DNA from: Astrothelium macrocarpum
Lineage: Eukaryota; Ascomycota; Dothideomycetes; Trypetheliales; Trypetheliaceae
NCBI GenBank assembly: GCA_021030915.1
Contig: JAGEMR010000005.1
Coordinates: forward strand, 310,001-374,000
Length of the DNA stretch: 64,000 nt
Reading direction: 5' to 3'
Position numbers and translations under genes: made by a program. This document shows positions 33,040 through 43,915 of this stretch, in pieces. The notes below the pieces were generated by a model that saw only the letters and a list, made by a program, of their open reading frames with translations, made no database searches and was not told the origin of the DNA. Numbering within the stretch: position 1 is the stretch's first letter; each line of letters opens with the position of its first letter.

Positions 33040-33480
33040 GATGCATGGCTCTCAGGAGGATATTTGGCCTTTTATATCTCGACATCTAACAACATCAGGC
33101 GAAATTGAAAGACCGCAGGCAATTTGAAATTTCCATGGGACGGTATGGACATGTACTCAAATGAGGACTCAATTATGGTAAAGTTAAAAGCAATGTGTAG
33201 GCTCAGAGCAAATTCATAACCCACGGTAACCGCTGAGTGAATCGATGCATGGTTCTCGGGAGAATATTGAGCATTTTGTGTGTGGACGTCTGATAACGTC
33301 AGGCAAAACTGAAAGATCGTAGGCAATTTCAAAACAACAAGACAAGTAGAAAGCATGTCCATTCCCACGGGACGGTATCGACATGTACTCAAACGAGGAC
33401 TCAATTATGGTAAAGTCAAGAGTAATATGTAGAGTATCCATTTTGGAGCGAGCTCATGATCCATGGTAATCGCTGAGTAA
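33040..33480 (+). repeat. Diverged tandem duplication (about 201 and 237 bp)
   Basis: Copy 1 is 33040-33240, copy 2 is 33244-33480, both starting GATGCATGG and ending CGCTGAGT. They share blocks such as ACGGTAT, GACATGTACTCAAA and GGACTCAATTATGGTAAAGT. Copy 2 has about 28 extra bases in the middle. Most single-base differences between the copies are transitions (C/T or G/A). The unit has no convincing coding capacity. It lies between the Ser-rich protein gene and EFM6. Confidence 0.85.
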
Positions 33481-33590
33481 ACTGTGGAAAGAACGAGAGA
33501 GCATAGTACACTAGCAAGTTCTCATCCTTTTCTAGTAAGTCTGTATCTGTACTCGATTAGTGTTTAGAAAATGCGATTTCGGGCATGTGA

Positions 33591-34440
33591 TTACAAGAAG
33601 ATATTCTCTCGTCTATAAGTTTCTCCGTCTGGATCATCTTCAATCTCTTGGACATCAAACATCCGCTTTACAGTCTTCATAAATTGCAAATCTGCCCTCC
33701 TTCTTTTCTTAAAACAGAAATAACAAATTGTGTTTTCCTGTATCACATCGTGAAGGGTTGTTTGCAGTAATGGAAAGGCGGGCTCAAAGTAAACACAGTC
33801 GGCAGCAAGCACGATGTCGACGGGATTAGGTAGTAGGGAAGGCATCGGAGTACCCCAATCGTAGACAGTGGTCTTCACCTTCTCGTCCAAAGCATTGAGA
33901 GAGATGTTTTCTTTCATGAGCTGACACATTGGTTCTTGGTCAGTGATCCATACTGGTTGGTTAGTTGCACAACCAAGGGCAACCGCCAAACTAGCGAATT
34001 TGTCAACTGAAAACGATTCTTCCGAGATAAGGAAAAAGCGGTACAAAATATTTTTCGAAGAGTCAACAAATGATGTTGATGTATGCTCATTTCGTAGTTG
34101 GCGCAAGAAGCATCACTTACCCAACAAGACCACCGCCAGCGCCAAGCTCGACTCTGAACCATTGCATCAGAATTGGCGCTCGTTCAGATTATTGTACTGC
34201 CTACATTTTCTTATCTTTCAAGTCGTTTCTATGCTGTCGAAGCAAGTATTTGCCAAGGACCATGCCAGCCGGCCAAAGCTGCCCACCGCATCCATTCTTC
34301 AAATCCTCTTGTAGCTTCAAAGGCTTTTCAAGCAGACCATCAAAATCAAGAGTTGATATGCCAGCTAGCTTATGGGTTGGTGATTGTACAAGGTCTTCGC
34401 TTATGGCAAAATTTTCATCTTCATTGTTGATCGTGTCCAT
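33591..34440 (-). CDS. EFM6: Protein-lysine methyltransferase (EFM6 / methyltransferase 16 family)
   Basis: Three exons on the minus strand: 34205-34440, 34121-34153 (33 nt) and 33591-33990 (222 aa). Introns are 51 and 130 bp, GT-AG, and frame is kept. Landmarks: TLDFDGLLEKPLKLQEDL; NGCGGQLWPAGMVLGKYLL; the SAM-binding VELGAGGGLVG, created by the two splices; VVLAADCVYFEPAFPLL-type motif (here DIVLAADCVYFEP); and FKKRRRADLQFMKTVKRMF with the ending DDPDGETYRRENIFL. Yeast Efm6 methylates elongation factor 1A on lysine; the target here is inferred by family. Divergent from AXL2. Confidence 0.88.
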
Positions 34441-35025
34441 GCTGAAGCTGTTTCCGAAATTACCGGCACAACATCAAATTTCTTTGCACACGCCATGTTT
34501 GTCATGCATTCGCTCAACAACCTGTAAAACTTGACGATTTTCTCTCAAATGATAGGTAAATGTATATATGCCTCGATAGAGTTCTAAATGTCTAGAATAC
34601 CGCTAAACTTGTATCTGTATGCTACCTAATCATACTGGTCATGGCACCAACTCTGAGCAAAGCATCCCAAATCGCCGCCGCATAGCAAATACCACATCGT
34701 TCTATATCTAATTAGTTCAACACAGTGTCAATCCTTCACTCATAAGGTATCTCACGTAGCGGACGCCTAATTCTGTTGCGTCTAGGTAGGTTACTTCTAC
34801 GAGCATTTTTTACATTCCTTTACAGCCTCTCGCACGCAAGGGTTTGCGAGAACACTTTACGCGTCCAACGCGACATGGCGTGTCGCGTGAGTCGAAACTC
34901 CTCAATATCGAGGTCATTGATTGCATCTAGTTGTGTGTACATTTCCAAGATCTCCAATTCTACCTTGGAACGATATAACCCGGATCAAGGACAAGGCATT
35001 GACGCCAAAAAAACCATAGAATGCA
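34441..35025. promoter_or_regulatory. Divergent promoter region, EFM6 / AXL2
   Basis: 585 bp between divergent starts. A short frame at 34776-35168 overlaps the AXL2 start but has no features of a gene. Confidence 0.5.
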
Positions 35026-38000
35026 ATGCTCCAGCTATGTATATTGATGCTATGGATTACAATATCCTCGGCTCTCCTTCAGATCGCGCTCCCTTTCAAC
35101 TCACAGGTACCACCCGTTGCACGTGTTGGTCAATACTACATTTTCCAATTATCTTTAAACACCTTTGAGTCTTCTTCGACGATTCTTGCATATGATTTGA
35201 ACGGAGCACCATCTTGGCTCAGCCTGGATGGATTAACACGGACGTTATCTGGAACACCCGACCAGAAAGATGTAGGGTCGCCTGTATTCAATATCACTGC
35301 GATGGACAATAATGGCTCGATTGACATGCCAGTAACATTAGTGGTTGTTGAATCTCCAGCTCCACAACCACCTCAAGACATTTCGAAATATCTTGCAAAA
35401 GCTGGAGCTTTGTCAGGTCCATCAAGTGTCGCTATACATCCAAACTGCGCCTTTCACATCAACTTCCCTCTTGGGCTCTTTGCCGACGCAGAACCTGAGG
35501 AATTATTATATTACTCAACGCTGGTCGACCACACTTCTCTCCCATCTTGGCTATCGTTCGATCATAGTGCTTTGGCTTTCTCAGGAATAACTCCAGGTGG
35601 AACGTCATTCCCGCAAAATTTCGATGTGGAGTTGATTGCTTCAGACGTGGCAGGATTCGCTGGTGCCTGGGTTAACTTCACGATGTCGATTAGTGATCAT
35701 CTGCTGGCTTTTAACACCTCGGAACAGAATATCAGCATTACAGACAGAGGATCTCTGGAGTATACGACGTTATTGAGCCAATTGGTTTTGGATGGTGCAC
35801 CAGCAATGCAGTCACAGATCGCCAATGCAACTGTTCGAAAGCCAGGCTGGATAAATTTCGATCCGATATCTTTAGATTTAAGCGGAATTCCACCAGTACA
35901 GGAACTTCAAGAAGACATCACTGTTACGGTGGTCGATAATTATGGTGATCAAGCAAGCATCGTCCTGCATTTGCAGGGTTGTGACACAACCACAAATTCC
36001 ACATTCTTCTCAAAACAGCAAGGGGACATCAATGCGATCATCGGCACACCCCTCGACTATGAAATTGAACCCTCGATTTTCGCAGGAGATGGCCTGATTG
36101 TCTCGGTCAATCTTGGTTCCTCTTCACCTTGGCTTCACTTTAATGAAACGAACTTGAGTATTTATGGAAATATTCCAAGCACTGTCCAACCCGTAGTAGC
36201 AACAGCGACTATCACGGCCCGGTCTCCAGCAATTTCCACCTCAGCTACCGAGACTTTTCACATAAGTGTGGTGTCTGCGACTACATCAATGACGCCGACG
36301 TCTCAACGCCCCCCAGCAGCGTCTGCAAGTCCCACAGGGAACGGTCAAATAGCAGCTTCGCCGTCTTCGGAAGGATCGAAGATGCCTTTTGGTGTCTTAG
36401 TGGCCGTTTGCCTAGTAGCTGCAATCATTATAATCTTTGTGGCGCTTTTTGTTGGTCAGAGGTTTAGAACAAGGCGAAGACTAAGATACACGGAAGAGAC
36501 TTCAAAACCAGCGCCACAAGGGTTACATCCATCTAGTGCTCACATTTCGAAACAAGAAGTGGATTTGGAAAAGAATGGGGAGAGTGCAAGACAGACACGC
36601 CCTATAACACCAAACGATGCACCACGAGTTGCCTTGAATTTTTCCAAATCCAATAACAGTAGCAGACCGCAGAAACGGGATTCTCAAATCAGTTACTTGA
36701 ATGAAGGAGAGGGAACAATCTTCTCCTATCATGAACGCTCATCATGGGGTCAAGCTGCAACCGAAGGACACACACCCCATCACAGTATGAGCTTGGCGAC
36801 CGAAATCGCTCGTGAATCCCGAGGTTCAATACAAATCTCTCCTCATCGAAGAGCACATTTAAGAACTAGTCGACTCTCGCAGCTTGGCTCAGGACAGTTC
36901 TCTACCCACCGAATGCATGGCGTCGGTCATGGCCGCTGTGATAGTCAGGACTCACAGACACATCCCGAGTATGGCGATCCATTCAATTCCTTGGAGTCTG
37001 CGGCGCAATACCTGATCGAAGCATTTCCAACACCCTCAGCCGAAGCTAGTCAAACAATGACATTGTCGGATAAACATTCCAGAGCGACACGCGGTGATAA
37101 TAGAGCGTCTACCGGAGGTGCAACAAGATTGGAAAGTATTCGAAGAGTTGAGCAAAGCCCAACAACAGGCGCTGACAGGAGTAGTTTACTTCAAGGCTTT
37201 GATGAAGATGATGAAAGACCTTTGGAAGCACGCCGACAAAGCTACATTAAGCGTAGGGCTGCCAATCGCAGTCCTTTCTTCTCTACTGTTGCTGCTGGTT
37301 CCTCTCGTAGCTCAAGAGTTCAATTCAGATCTTCTTCTCAAGCCCGACTAGACACATCAAACTCAAATGCCGACTTGTCATCTTCACTTCTATCACGCGA
37401 GTCAACCACGAGCCTCGGTCGTGCAATCAGTAATTCTAGACGACAACAGACGCAAAACCGCGGGGCGGCGATCCGTTTCTCGGAAAGCAGCAGCTTGGAT
37501 CATCCTGACGGGACTCGGTTCAGTGTAGCAGGAAGCCACATTGCACCTCCTCCGCAAGACATTACTGCACATTCAAGTCGACAGCTTGAATCTGCAAGCT
37601 CATTCTACAGCACCGACTCGAGCATATGGGAATCCAGCTTCAACCTTGACGCAGACATCTCGCCTCTTGAGGCCAGGCGTCGTGACAAAGACTCAATCAC
37701 ATCAGCTCCCAACGAGCCATCAAAGAAGATCAAGAGAAAGCATTCGGGAAAACGAAGTGCATGGGCTGCAAAGTTGGGTCGAGATTACAATGGACAAATC
37801 GGTGCAGCTTCGCCACTATCAACACCTCGCAAAGAGCAGACGAACTTGGATACGCCCTCAAGCAACGATCGTGCATCACTCATATCGTCAGGCCGAATGT
37901 CACAACTACGGAGAAGTAGGCTCGCGGCTGAGACCAGAGCTTGGGGGCGACGGCCACCATTGAGTCCTCTCAAGGACGCAAATGCAAATGCCGGAACCAG

Positions 38001-38172
38001 CCTTGGGCTCGAAGAATTTGCTGAACAGGCAGATGACGAGATCAACAGTGCGAAAGGGAAGAGGGTGATTGGTTTGGGCTTAACAAAATGTGATGACTGG
38101 GAAAGGAGACGTGATCGACCGCGTGGAGTGTTTCAAAGGTCGGAGAGGGATGAAACACCGGTTTTCCTCTGA
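35026..38172 (+). CDS. AXL2: Axl2-like bud-site/polarity membrane protein
   Basis: Single exon, 1048 aa. A signal peptide (MLQLCILMLWITISSALLQIA) is followed by dystroglycan/cadherin-like (CADG) repeats, visible as recurring PSWLSLDGLTRTLSGTP, LPSWLSFDHSALAFSGITP and PGWINFDPISLDLSGIPP segments. A Ser/Thr/Pro stem, one membrane helix (residues about 455-477, FGVLVAVCLVAAIIIIFVALF), and a long Ser/Arg-rich cytosolic tail follow. In yeast Axl2 marks the axial bud site and recruits septins and Bud4; in Aspergillus AxlB helps conidiophore development. The cytosolic part is disordered and phosphorylatable, ending near DWERRRDRPRGVFQRS, which is conserved in relatives. The second ATG at 35026 is chosen over the overlapping one at 35021 because it opens the signal peptide. 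Confidence 0.93.
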   Translation: MLQLCILMLWITISSALLQIALPFNSQVPPVARVGQYYIFQLSLNTFESSSTILAYDLNGAPSWLSLDGLTRTLSGTPDQKDVGSPVFNITAMDNNGSIDMPVTLVVVESPAPQPPQDISKYLAKAGALSGPSSVAIHPNCAFHINFPLGLFADAEPEELLYYSTLVDHTSLPSWLSFDHSALAFSGITPGGTSFPQNFDVELIASDVAGFAGAWVNFTMSISDHLLAFNTSEQNISITDRGSLEYTTLLSQLVLDGAPAMQSQIANATVRKPGWINFDPISLDLSGIPPVQELQEDITVTVVDNYGDQASIVLHLQGCDTTTNSTFFSKQQGDINAIIGTPLDYEIEPSIFAGDGLIVSVNLGSSSPWLHFNETNLSIYGNIPSTVQPVVATATITARSPAISTSATETFHISVVSATTSMTPTSQRPPAASASPTGNGQIAASPSSEGSKMPFGVLVAVCLVAAIIIIFVALFVGQRFRTRRRLRYTEETSKPAPQGLHPSSAHISKQEVDLEKNGESARQTRPITPNDAPRVALNFSKSNNSSRPQKRDSQISYLNEGEGTIFSYHERSSWGQAATEGHTPHHSMSLATEIARESRGSIQISPHRRAHLRTSRLSQLGSGQFSTHRMHGVGHGRCDSQDSQTHPEYGDPFNSLESAAQYLIEAFPTPSAEASQTMTLSDKHSRATRGDNRASTGGATRLESIRRVEQSPTTGADRSSLLQGFDEDDERPLEARRQSYIKRRAANRSPFFSTVAAGSSRSSRVQFRSSSQARLDTSNSNADLSSSLLSRESTTSLGRAISNSRRQQTQNRGAAIRFSESSSLDHPDGTRFSVAGSHIAPPPQDITAHSSRQLESASSFYSTDSSIWESSFNLDADISPLEARRRDKDSITSAPNEPSKKIKRKHSGKRSAWAAKLGRDYNGQIGAASPLSTPRKEQTNLDTPSSNDRASLISSGRMSQLRRSRLAAETRAWGRRPPLSPLKDANANAGTSLGLEEFAEQADDEINSAKGKRVIGLGLTKCDDWERRRDRPRGVFQRSERDETPVFL

Positions 38173-38758
38173 TCGTTTGACATTGTGTAATTCTCTGCAT
38201 ATCCTTTCGTGCGCACTAAAAGCTATGCGAAGATTATAAAAAAAAAATTTAGCTGCGCGGTCGAAGATCCCACTATCCATTTTGGTCGAGGCGCTAAAAC
38301 CGTCGTCGAGTGCTAAATTCGTAGTGAAAGCTAAATCTTAAAAACGACATATACATGAACCTTTTCCCCGAGAGCTTTAAACATTTTCACGATTAGGAAA
38401 GTGGGGCTGAGATCACAACCAATTAACAATCGCAAAATATTTGCTTGCCGAAAGAAGATTGCATTGTATATCTCAATATCTGCCTATCTAGCCATAGGTA
38501 GCAGGTACCAGTTCGTCCTTCCACATTTTTGACGTCACTGTAGAATCATGTAGGTAATAACCGTACTTAGCGGCGAAACAAAGCCTTGACTGTCACGCCA
38601 TGGAACGAAAATGGCAGGATCGGTATTTTCTACCCTCTAAGCTACAAGCAATGGACTCAATTTTTGCGCTTCAAGGTGCGCTATCCAGAATCTGTTGTTG
38701 CATTTAGTAGCGTCGCCGCCACAATTGAATACACAAAGCACCTCCTCAAAACCTAATC
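38173..38758. other. Intergenic, no gene seen
   Basis: 586 AT-rich bases between AXL2 and the next small gene, same strand; AXL2 3' region and promoter of the next gene. Confidence 0.6.
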
Positions 38759-39199
38759 ATGGGCAAATCCCAAGATCCTCTCTCTACAATGTCCGACTAT
38801 GAGAAAACCCTTGCGACTTCGAGACCCTATCGCAATTCCCTCAAACCTTCTCAAGAAGAGCAGCTTGCTGCCGATCTCGAGGAATTTCGTCGCGAAAAGG
38901 AGTTTGTCAATCCTGGCGAGGCTGGGACTTTTTCGGGCCGCGATTTTCGGGGATCATGGAATATGGGCGCCATCGTAGACACTCCGAGGAATACAATTGG
39001 TGATCGCGCAAGACGAGAGGAATTGGGAACGAAAGACTGGAAACCGGGCACGGTTGGAACAATGGATCACAAAACAGGGATTATCCCAGAAGAGCAGCCA
39101 GACTGGCCGAATATGCCCGAGGATAAGAAAAAGAAAAAGAAAGGGATGGGGTTGAAGGCGAGATTGAGATCGAGCTTGAACAGGTGGAGGTCGAGATAG
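38759..39199 (+). CDS. Unrecognised small hydrophilic protein (146 aa)
   Basis: Single exon starting MGKSQDPLSTMSDYEKTLA. I do not recognise a named domain. The protein is charged and lacks a signal peptide or membrane helix. It has a Glu-rich helix (QEEQLAADLEEFRREKEFV), a Gly-rich centre (GEAGTFSGRDFRGSWNMGAIV), a GTKDWKPGTVGTMDHKTGI segment, and a strongly basic end (KKKKKKGMGLKARLRSSLNRWRSR in part), a possible amphipathic membrane- or nucleic-acid-binding tail. The start context (AATCATGGGC) and codon usage suggest a real gene. It may be N-myristoylated, since Met-Gly starts the chain, but this is inference. Confidence 0.7.
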   Translation: MGKSQDPLSTMSDYEKTLATSRPYRNSLKPSQEEQLAADLEEFRREKEFVNPGEAGTFSGRDFRGSWNMGAIVDTPRNTIGDRARREELGTKDWKPGTVGTMDHKTGIIPEEQPDWPNMPEDKKKKKKGMGLKARLRSSLNRWRSR

Positions 39200-39338
39200 G
39201 ATTGTTATACTTGCGACAGATCTCGGATTCGCTTCAGTGGGGAAGTGCTGATGGAAATTTGGACTTTCAAGGCTTGCTTAACGAAATGATACCTCATTAC
39301 TCGCTTTTCTACGGCACATATTTATGAATAATACAAAA

Positions 39339-40111
39339 TCATGTCAGCTTCTGCTTAATGAAGAAGGCTCGCAAATGCGAAAGCTGCCATGCGCAGGTGA
39401 TACCCAAGACGGCAAGCTGGATCAACGTCCATCGCACTACCCGTGCATTCGTAGACTCAGACTGATCTCTGAATTCTGCTTCTCGTTCCTAGACGCTAGT
39501 CAATATGTGGTCTCTTGAAGGAAGTTGTGGCCATCATACCCGTTGGAAAACTTGCTCTCTTCGAATATCCTGCAGTCTTGAATTCAAGTCCCTTATCTTG
39601 CCTTGGATGTCTGACATCTTGCCCTCATCTGTCCGTGGAATCTGACTCGTCTCTCCAATGGCAATATCAAGTTCTAGTTTGACCGCGCCAGCTGACAATC
39701 CTCCAGACAGCCAGCCATGAGAGACAGCCGCGTTCGACGGGGTAAAACAGATTTTATGGTCGCCCGAATCAGCGGCCGTGAATGTGAAGCGTCCTTGGTG
39801 AGAACCCTTGAGATTGATGACGCGATGATCGAGATCGAAAACTTCATCAACGGTGATTTGGATGCCGACTTGGTCGTTTTCTGCGTACGATTGTGATTGC
39901 TCGTTCCACAACGCGGTTTTGTAGTGTGCTGGACTGGATGAGAACTTTCAAGAGTATATAGTTGAGCTGATTGAAACATACCGACAACTAGGGTATCTTT
40001 GGGTAGCTCTTCATAGAAGCATCGCTGTGTGTTCGAATCAAGGAAGAAGTAGAGCGCATTCGTAGGAGCGAGGAGTGCTGCTAGACTCAGCCAGCAAAAA
40101 GACAAGCGCAT
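39339..40111 (-). CDS. p24 family ER-Golgi cargo receptor (Erp type)
   Basis: Three exons on the minus strand: 39982-40111, 39540-39928 and 39339-39488 (222 aa). Introns are 53 and 51 bp, GT-AG. A signal peptide (MRLSFCWLSLAALLAPTNA) is followed by the GOLD domain opening LYFFLDSNTQRCFYEELPKD, then GRFTFTAADSGDHKICF with its paired Cys. A coiled coil (MSDIQGKIRDLNSRLQDIRREQ) leads to one membrane helix (WTLIQLAVLGITCAWQL) and the short cytosolic tail LRAFFIKQKLT, with the diphenylalanine and basic residues that bind COPII and COPI. Erp1/5/6 proteins assemble with Emp24 and Erv25 to load cargo such as GPI proteins. The transmembrane exon would be missed without splicing. Confidence 0.93.
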
Positions 40112-41411
40112 GATGAAGCTATCGATAGTGATTTGGGTCTGAGAAGGGACAAAATTGTTAAGAGGTCATTGGAAAACATTCATCGGAGCCTGTCAAAGGT
40201 GCAACGTTGATCTGAAATGTGCTGAAGATAGGGATCGCCAGCGACAGGGGTCTTCCACATCTACAGCTTCTACCGCTAGCGTTCAACATAACCCTACACG
40301 TCCTGTTCGTACTGCTGAAGTCAACATAAAGAGGAGCGGGCCAATCTTTGCGTCCCTTGTCATCTATGAGATTGAGGTGCAAGTGAAGATCATCCTCAGA
40401 GGGAAGGCAGCGTCCCATTCCCATAAAGCCAATACCATGCCTTTGAAGGCCTCTATCCGTCGAAAGTGCCTAAGGCTTACAGAAGGAGACTGTTCAGCCT
40501 CGACCATGGCTGACCTTCGAATTACTTTCTAAGCCTCAATAGCTTTTGGTGACTAGGATTTTCGTGTGGCCAGATCTATCTCCACTTTTCCAATGGCATC
40601 TGAGATCGAGACTCGGCTCAAAAAGGGCTCGAGCTGCACAGAAATCGCTTGTCTGCACGGGCGTAATGTGAGCTCTCACACAAGAAGCAGGTACATTTGC
40701 GCTATGTCAAATCCACAGACTCAACAAAATTTCTTTGTCGTGTGTTTAATTCGTCTAGAATCCTGATAATCTCCAGCGAGTAGATTAATACTCCTTATGC
40801 TTCGTTGGGACAGATAGCATACTAAGGTGATAGGCTTACATCGAACTCGAACGACCCAGCTGAGACGTCGCTGTGGCTGTCGGTGATCTATCTGCATCGG
40901 GAAAGGTATACACGTACGAGTCTATGCCGATCCGCCGCATTTAGAAGCTTCTGTTCAGAAGAGCCATGGCATTCTCTGTGCAGCCCAATTCATAATAAGG
41001 TAACCAACTCATTGGCATTCGAACATAACTTCGCTTCCATCGAGTGTTTCTGTGGAGCCTTTTTAGCTCCCAAAATGAGTATATTCGAAATGGATTTTGT
41101 TCGAGATCAGCCAAAATAGTGCTCCTAGCTCTGCAAGCAGCAAACCAAGCCACCAAAATTGAAAAAGAAAAGGTGCTTGTGGAGAGTAGAGTATCGACAG
41201 ACCCACAAAAAATGTTGCAAGGGCCAGAAAACTTGCAGGCACATCTCGCAAAGACCTGAGAGGCTTAAGCTAGAACGCATCGACTGATGAGATTAGCGAT
41301 CGATAGGATCAGATTTTGGGTATATAAACTTTCAGTATTCTGGCCTTTCTCCTTATTTAATTGTCCAGACTTGCTCTGATAATATTCTCAAGATTGTTCC
41401 ACCTCTTCGCA
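40112..41411. other. Intergenic, divergent spacer of 1.3 kb
   Basis: Holds the promoters of the p24 gene and the amine oxidase gene. Frames at 40155-40532 and 40883-41259 have no recognisable features. A TATA-like element lies near the right end. Confidence 0.55.
41321..41328 (+). promoter_or_regulatory. TATA box candidate of the amine oxidase gene
   Basis: TATATAAA, 84 bp upstream of the ATG and followed by a C/T-rich stretch (TTTCTCCTTATTT), the usual arrangement for a strongly regulated fungal promoter. Confidence 0.5.
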
Positions 41412-43423
41412 ATGTCTGCGCCATCTTTACGTGCAGCTTATGCCAAACAGATCCTTCGTCGCAACCTAGAAAAAGAGTACCAACAACTTAAAGGCTTTGA
41501 AGAAATCCGAGAACTTCCTACCAAGACAATTCAATCCGAAAGAAAATCAATAGGTCCTTCGTTCCCTCCGCCTGATCGTAACACATCTATTTGTATTGTT
41601 GGCGCAGGCGCCGCTGGTCTTGCAGTAGCAATCAGTTTGCAGGATAGCGGGTATAATGACATCGAGATCCTGGAGGCCTCTGAAAGGCATGGCGGTCGGT
41701 GCTATACCCATCGCTTTCAAAGCGGCCCAGATTGTCCCCACAACTATTATGACGTCGGGGCCATGAGAATTCCGGATATTGGAACGATGAAGAGGTAGGG
41801 CATATCACATGCGCTGAGCCAGAGTACTGAGACTCGTCCCAGTACTATGACCATGATCGACTATCTCAATGAACAAGGCCAATCAGTCCAAAAAGCTCCT
41901 TATACTTATTCAACGAGAACAGAACCGACAATGTACTATTACATGCCTCAGAAACCGAAAGACAAGAAATTTACCGATTTCATGATGGACTCTGATAAGG
42001 GCCTTTTAGTCCAAAGAGGCTTTGTTGACAAGAATGGACATCCAGTTGGAGATTTTGACAAGCTTTTGTGGGATTACATCCAAGATCCATCCAATCCAGA
42101 CAATTACTCGACAAGAGGAATGCTCATGCAGAATTTTGGGTAGGTTCCAAGCTTACTTTGCCAATATTTGGGTAGGCATTCTCGGCTAACTAGAAAGCAG
42201 TTGGACTTATAGCCAAACTGAGTATGCAGAGACTGTTGAGTCGTAAGTCATGGCAAATCAAATGGAGGTAATTCTTGATTTCTTACAAAACCAGTGCTAC
42301 GGGACATTTCGACCAAGCCTTCATAGAGACCATCTGCGATTATTACGACTTCGCTGTTGCGGAGACCTGTGACTGGTACAGAATTGAAGGTGGCATGGCA
42401 AAACTAACGGACGCCATGTTTAATGTTGTGACTCAAAGAAAAGCGAAAACCTTCTTTAGCAGCCCCGTTGTCGCCATGCAAGACAATGGCGACACAATCC
42501 AAGTGACCTACGTCGACTCCACTGGACAGCATTCAAAATCTTATGGCGCTGTATTCAACACAACAAGTTTCGGCTGTCTCCAACGTCTGGATCTTTCAGG
42601 CCTTCATCTATCAAAAGACAATCTCATTGGCATACGGGCGCTTGATTATGATCGATCCACGAAGGTGGCAATCAAATTCAGCTATCCTTGGTGGGTAAAG
42701 TTGCCAGGTGGAGTACCGTGTGGAGGCACATCTAGTAGCGATTTATCGCTCAGAAACGTTATTTATCCATCTTGGGATGACCGAAGTCATGTACACGACG
42801 GATCTGATGTTGCCCATACCATCATTGTTTCTTATTCATGGGCTCAAGACGCAAGTCGCATGGCCGCCCTGATCTCTAAAAATGATCAAGAACGGACGGA
42901 CTGTGAAAAGGACCCAATCATCAAGCTGTGCTTTGCAAATCTAGCGAAGCTCTGGTCAAGCAGGATCAACCCAGACGAACTGATGAGCATACTCAAACAG
43001 TCATATATTGCACACCATGCTTTTGGTTGGTCGCATAATAGTTGGACCGCTGGGGGGTTTGCGATGTTTGGGCCTGGTCAATTTTCAAACTTATACATCC
43101 AGTTTACGAAGCCACTTTGCAACAACAAGCTAATGATCTGTGGCGAAGCTGTCAGTGCACATCATGTAAGTCAACCTTCTCCTTTAAAAACGTCCAGATA
43201 ATGGATGTCCTGACGCAACATAAAGGCCTGGATCTCCGGTGCACTCGATAGCGCATATTCGGCAGTCCAAACTTGGCTCCAAAGCACCAACGACACTGAA
43301 GCGCAGGAAGAATTGAAGAAGAGCGCAGTGGGAGGTGGGGTTGGAGAGCATCCTGCAGAATTTGATGAAACTTTATTGTACTGGAATGTGGAATTGGTAA
43401 ATGACAAGGCCACGATCTCCTGA
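41412..43423 (+). CDS. Flavin-containing amine oxidase (L-amino-acid oxidase-like)
   Basis: Five exons: 41412-41794, 41843-42139, 42201-42242 (42 nt), 42295-43165 and 43226-43423 (596 aa), all GT-AG introns in frame. The FAD-binding GxGxxG is in ICIVGAGAAGLAVA, followed by EILEASERHGGRCYTHRF. Also seen: DVGAMRIP; WYRIEGGMAKLTDAMF; KVAIKFSYPWW; and the C-terminal GEAVSAHHAWISGALDSAYSAV that closes the flavin site. Such enzymes oxidise amino acids or amines to the imine, releasing hydrogen peroxide. No signal peptide is visible, so it is probably cytosolic or peroxisomal, though it lacks a clear SKL-type end. The substrate cannot be read. It stands alone among housekeeping genes, with a TATA-like promoter. 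Confidence 0.9.
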
Positions 43424-43915
43424 TGCCTTGGCGCTGAATCTGTTACCACGCTATTAGTATTTATTCTTGCTTTGTTATGATGATCCTAGGCTATGCTTCT
43501 TCGCAACAACTTTGCAGTCTTGTGCAAGAACAAGAAAATAGTAATGGGAAGTGATGGATGGGTACAACGAGCTAATGTAGAGATCAGTAGAACTTTCTCC
43601 TCGCGATGTCATTTGGAGTAGCACTTTGCTTTTTGAGTATTGAGAGCTCCCTATAGCTGTGAAAGGTTGAGTCTCATTAAAAAAAAGCGCTATGGAATTA
43701 AAAAAGTCCAACTTCACTTCTTGACTGTTAGAAATGTTTAGAGTCCTGCTGAAGAGTTTGATGAAACACGGGTTTCAGGGTCCACATGCAAACAGGCTAC
43801 AAACATGTGTTCTGCCCATTGGTTCCCTATCCACTCTCTCTTGTGCCTCTCGGTTTACCACTCCAATCACGAACATAGCATTCCTTTCGAGGCGCTCATA
43901 TATCTTCCATTCGAG
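43424..43915. other. Intergenic spacer
   Basis: 492 bp between the amine oxidase and SWC4, same strand. An open frame runs into SWC4 from 43805, but the conserved start is at 43916. Confidence 0.6.
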
